From positions 1-64,000 of the forward strand of contig NZ_CANMUW010000007.1 in NCBI RefSeq assembly GCF_947501225.1: a stretch of DNA of 64,000 nt, read 5' to 3'. The stretch comes from an uncultured Shewanella sp. (GTDB lineage Bacteria; Pseudomonadota; Gammaproteobacteria; Enterobacterales; Shewanellaceae). The notes under the pieces are model-generated. The model had not been told where the DNA came from, searched no databases, and saw only the letters and a list, made by a program, of their open reading frames with translations. The position numbers and the translations under genes are program-made. Positions 60,859 through 64,000 of the stretch are shown in pieces; position 1 is the first letter of the stretch, and the number at the start of each line of letters is the position of its first letter.

Positions 60859-62034
60859 CTATGATGCGTTATTATCTGGGGAGGAATTAGTGTCTTTAAA
60901 TGGCACAACTTCTTGCTCTACAGCCTTAACCTGGATTCCAGGGCGAATCTTCTGCAGACCATCGACGACAATGCGCTCACCATCGCTCAAGCCACTCATC
61001 ACGCGCCAGTCAACGCCGAAACGTTCACCAAGTTCAACGATACGCTTCTCGACCATATCCTGTTCATTGAGCACCATTACGAATCGTCCCTGCTGATCCT
61101 CCTGCACCGCCGCTTGAGGAATGAGCAATGCGTTCTCTTTGATAGGAGATTCAACAATTAAGGTGACAAACATCCCAGGCAACAACATCTTCTCACCATT
61201 TTTGAAAGTGGCTCGAATAGGCAGGGTGCCGGTAGCCGCATCGACTCGGTTACTGACAAAATCGATATAACCTGTCTCATTAAACATTGAGCCATTGGGT
61301 AGACGAAGGCTGATCACTATATCCGACAGCTCAACCTCTCTTTCGGCCGCTTTAGAAAAATTTTCCTTAGCCGTGATTAACGCTTTCTCAGCCACCTGAA
61401 AGTTAACCCACATGGGTTGAAGTTGAACCAGGTTAGCCATATCTGAGTTAGGGGTGATAATGTCACCGGTACTCACCATTGCGTTACTGATCCGACCGGA
61501 AATAGGTGCATAAACCTTGGTGTAGCTTAATTGCAGTTCGGCCGCCTGTACCGCCGCCTCCGCCTGAACAACCCCGGCAGCAGTAGTTAACTTACGTGTA
61601 GTTAACTCATCCATATCCTGAGCACTTATCATACCGTCAGGCAGAAGACGCCTTCCACGCTCCCAATTCATTACGGCGACATCACGTGAAGCGTTTGCTT
61701 GCTTTAACACAGCCTTCTGCTGTGCCAGCTCGGCAATATAGGTCGCAGGGTCAATCTCAAACAAGAGATCACCCGCAGTAACATCATCCCCCTCAACGAA
61801 CGTTCTTTTGAGCAGCTGTCCCTGGATTTGAGACTTGATGGTGACATCTTCAGAAGCGTTTGTACGACCCACAATCTCCGTTCTCGACTGGATCTCTTCT
61901 GTTTTAGCTGTATTGACGATTACACTGGGTAACATAGCCTGCTGGGGGGCCGGCGGCTCACCGCACGCCGTGAGTTGCAAACCCAGGATGAAGAGAATAC
62001 CCCATTTTATTTTTGAAACGGTTTGAGCAGCCAT
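60859..62034 (-). CDS. RND efflux periplasmic adaptor lipoprotein
   Basis: The 391-residue adaptor starts at ATG 62034 (MAAQTVSKIKWGILF) with GGAGG 7 bp upstream. The frame is open to 62079, but the internal ATG has the ribosome site. The signal peptide ends in lipobox LTAC, so it is a lipoprotein like AcrA. It has the lipoyl halves VTIKSQIQGQLLKRTFVEGDDVTAGDLLFEIDP and SYTKVYAPISGRISNAMVSTGDIITP, an alpha-hairpin between them, and beta-barrel segments after. It forms a tripartite pump with the downstream RND protein. Confidence 0.95.
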   Translation of the reverse strand: MAAQTVSKIKWGILFILGLQLTACGEPPAPQQAMLPSVIVNTAKTEEIQSRTEIVGRTNASEDVTIKSQIQGQLLKRTFVEGDDVTAGDLLFEIDPATYIAELAQQKAVLKQANASRDVAVMNWERGRRLLPDGMISAQDMDELTTRKLTTAAGVVQAEAAVQAAELQLSYTKVYAPISGRISNAMVSTGDIITPNSDMANLVQLQPMWVNFQVAEKALITAKENFSKAAEREVELSDIVISLRLPNGSMFNETGYIDFVSNRVDAATGTLPIRATFKNGEKMLLPGMFVTLIVESPIKENALLIPQAAVQEDQQGRFVMVLNEQDMVEKRIVELGERFGVDWRVMSGLSDGERIVVDGLQKIRPGIQVKAVEQEVVPFKDTNSSPDNNAS

Positions 62035-62653
62035 ACAGGCCTCCGATATAAGAGTACAAATATAGATTATTTTCAACAAATTATAAGCAGATAAATAACT
62101 GATTAAAACCCATTTACATTTTTATTTCATAAATCCAACAGCAAATGGTGTGTATGGGTATAACCTACCGCTAACTATCAGATTTCACGAATATTCTTAT
62201 AGCATATTGCCCACTTAAGTAGTGCGAGCCCTATGGCAATTCGTGTAACCCGTCCCGGCTGGCATGACATTCTTAATCAACATCTTAAAACCTGAAAGTC
62301 AGATAGTATCGGTTTAGTTGATAGGTAGGAATGAAGGAGACTGCTCAGTGGCCTCTCATACAATACTCACCTTTGGGAGCCTCCGGCTAAATGACTATGT
62401 GAGGCTATCAATTAGCTGTAGCTTTATTAACCGATAGCGAAACAAGTTAATGAAGCGTGGCAAAAATGAGAGCTGGAACAAGGTTATCCCTAATAAACTC
62501 ATGCTAAAACAGAGTCAGACCAGCTTGAAGGAGTCCTGACATATACACTTCGCCGAAATGGCAGATAGTATATGAGCAAAGACGAATAAAGTTGACCAAT
62601 TTGAATCGCGATGCCTATGATGGCACCAGTATCCGCAAACAGGTAGGTAACAT
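62035..62653. other. Intergenic region upstream of the second RND operon
   Basis: About 620 bp with the adaptor promoter at its left end. A 42-codon plus frame ends at the start of the next ORF (ATATGA overlap) but has no clear start. I see no hairpin with T run, repeat or operator that I can name. Confidence 0.4.
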
Positions 62654-63016
62654 ATGACAGCAATTTCCCATGTCTACAACTATACAGTTCGATGCCCTCA
62701 CATTAAGGACCCTGCACATCCAACCACCTGGCAAAACCATATAGAATTCAATCAGTCTTGCGAAATTGGCTTAAACAGAGTAACTAAATGGCATGGCCGT
62801 TCCGGCCACCGGATTTTTGACATCGATGGTTTTGTCGTTCGGGAAGCTGAAGCAGAAAGTGCCTATTTTGCCATGAACTCCAGTCGACTCAGAGGCGATG
62901 GTCATGTCCTGGTAACTTTCAAAATTTTTATGGATGACGCGACTAAGGACACTTCGGTGCAAGAGATCATGCAGCACCTTATTAAAGATTATCATGGGAA
63001 AATAGAAGGTCTTTAA
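62654..63016 (+). CDS. Hypothetical protein
   Basis: A 120-codon frame with AGGTAGGTAACAT before the ATG. I do not recognise the family. The protein is His/Asp-rich in its first half (VRCPHIKDPAHPTTWQNHIEFNQ), has a basic centre (TKWHGRSGHRIFDIDGFVVRE), and ends in a helix (SVQEIMQHLIKDYHGKIEGL). There is no signal peptide or membrane segment. Composition is protein-like and no longer frame competes on the other strand. The neighbours give no hint of function. Confidence 0.6.
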   Translation: MTAISHVYNYTVRCPHIKDPAHPTTWQNHIEFNQSCEIGLNRVTKWHGRSGHRIFDIDGFVVREAEAESAYFAMNSSRLRGDGHVLVTFKIFMDDATKDTSVQEIMQHLIKDYHGKIEGL

Positions 63017-63420
63017 CTGAGAAGCTCCTCCGGTAAACTAACTGAGAGCCTTTAAATATGAGACTGCCTCAATCTATGGGGCAGCTCACACTCCCCCCTG
63101 TAGATAACCTTGCGCAGATCACACTTTTAAACTTTACCCTCAAAGACAAAACAAAGGTAAAAGTTATATGGTAAGAATTTTATACCATATAAAATCAATA
63201 AGTAATATAAAACACTTCAACATTTATCGCTTTTACACCTTATCCATGCCCAATTGCTGATTTTTATAGGCAATGTTACACTTTTTCAGCCTTTAATATG
63301 CATTAAAAAATAAAATTGTATTAATGGCTGTAACTGGATAGTAGCAAAATGAACTCGTTAAACAGTTCGGTGGATGATTAAACCTATTTATAATTAATCA
63401 GTTAAAGGATAACCAAACGC
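63017..63420. other. Intergenic region upstream of the NDH-2 gene
   Basis: About 400 bp, AT-rich. An 8-bp palindrome ATATGGTA / TACCATAT (63166-63173, 63183-63190) lies mid-way. No FNR box was found, although FNR controls ndh in E. coli. The ndh promoter is presumably in the last 100 bp. Confidence 0.4.
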
Positions 63421-64000
63421 ATGCAAGAAATGGCAAATATAGTCATCGTCGGTGGTGGTGCTGGTGGTATGGAGATCGCCACCAAACTAGGCCGTAAGCT
63501 TGGAAAGAAGGGAAAAGCAAGAGTCACACTGGTCGATTGCGCCGAGAGTCATGTCTGGAAGCCGCTGCTTCATGAGGTCGCTACCGGAGCGCTCGATATC
63601 GGGATTGACGCCCTCAGTTACCGCGGTCATGCGGCAAACCACGGTTACCACTTTCAACAAGGTGCTATGACCAACATAGATCGTGACAGCAAACAGGTCA
63701 TTCTGGCTCCTATCATGGACGAAGCGGGAGAGGAACTACTACCGGCTCGCCGTATCGATTACGATTACCTGGTTATTGCAATTGGCAGTATTGCTAATGA
63801 CTTCAAGATCCCGGGTGTTCGTGAACACTGTGTCTTCCTGGACAGTACAGAGCAAGCTATGGAGATCCGTAGCATGCTGCTGAATAAGTTCATGCGTTAT
63901 GCGAGTCACCACCAGCTCGATGAAAAAATAAAAATATCCGTAGTCGGAGCTGGAGCGACCGGAGTCGAGATGTCGGCGGAAATGCATCATGCAGTCGATC
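63421..64000 (+). CDS. ndh: NADH dehydrogenase (NDH-2), 3' end beyond the window
   Basis: Type II NADH:quinone oxidoreductase, a single-subunit FAD enzyme on the inner face of the membrane that feeds electrons to quinone without pumping protons. The first 193 codons are present: the FAD-binding loop IVIVGGGAGGMEIATKLG, VWKPLLHEVATGALDIGIDALSYRGHAANHGY (very close to E. coli Ndh), IDYDYLVIAIGS, and the NADH-binding loop VVGAGATGVEMSAEMHHAVD at the window end. AAAGGAT lies 11 bp before the ATG. Full length should be about 430 residues. Confidence 0.93.
   Translation, partial: MQEMANIVIVGGGAGGMEIATKLGRKLGKKGKARVTLVDCAESHVWKPLLHEVATGALDIGIDALSYRGHAANHGYHFQQGAMTNIDRDSKQVILAPIMDEAGEELLPARRIDYDYLVIAIGSIANDFKIPGVREHCVFLDSTEQAMEIRSMLLNKFMRYASHHQLDEKIKISVVGAGATGVEMSAEMHHAVD

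Noticed and set aside
62528..62656. 42-codon frame ending in an ATGA overlap with the 120-codon ORF
   Set aside because: No ATG or GTG start and no ribosome site; kept only as a possibility in the finding on the unknown protein.
63166..63190. Terminator or operator at the ATATGGTA/TACCATAT palindrome
   Set aside because: AT-rich stem without T run, and no known regulator site matched; left as a note in the intergenic entry.

Overview
The window is a 64 kb piece of a gammaproteobacterial chromosome, most likely Shewanella or a close relative in the Alteromonadales. The basis is protein similarity recalled from training, the gene order, and typical accessory genes such as a secreted PPP-type phosphatase and DUF416. 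No database search was run. The first half follows the core order also known from Escherichia coli: tRNA-Arg/tRNA-Ser, csrA, alaS, recX, recA, mutS, rpoS, nlpD, pcm, surE, truD, ispF, ispD, ftsB, eno, pyrG, mazG, relA, rlmD, barA.

Layout. 1-410 holds three tRNA-Arg(ACG) and one tRNA-Ser(GCU), all minus strand, with a clear promoter. 868-6233 holds csrA, alaS, a decayed recX and recA; the recA promoter carries a textbook LexA box. mutS (plus) converges on the stress and isoprenoid run rpoS to ftsB (minus), which is followed by eno, pyrG, mazG, relA and rlmD. barA (plus) diverges from rlmD and leads into a DUF416 gene, a small unknown ORF, an AEC transporter and the SOS gene recN, which has two LexA boxes. 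29829-39041 is minus strand: a methyltransferase, pgpA, thiL, nusB, the riboflavin genes ribH, ribBA-like, ribE and ribD, then nrdR and glyA. ettA (plus) is followed by a composite direct-repeat region at 41198-41500 and a periplasmic phosphatase.

From 42.8 kb the content is more accessory. It has a YjbR-like protein, an RND efflux pair, a GNAT enzyme, and a cluster of modification enzymes at 48564-52409: a sulfotransferase, an Asp/Asn beta-hydroxylase-like oxygenase and a convergent TPR-sulfotransferase. The first two end in the same SEC-C zinc motif. Then come a NYN-domain protein, a YbaK-type deacylase, a porin, an iron alcohol dehydrogenase, a cold-shock protein, a second RND pair, an unknown ORF, and the start of an NDH-2 NADH dehydrogenase cut by the window end.

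The best candidates for undescribed biology are the SEC-C sulfotransferase/hydroxylase cluster, the repeat region after ettA, and a small-RNA candidate ending at an orphan terminator near 56.95 kb. Other notable points are the broken recX beside an intact SOS-regulated recA, a RibBA-like protein without the zinc cysteines of GTP cyclohydrolase II, and a perfect FNR/EtrA-type box between the porin and the alcohol dehydrogenase.
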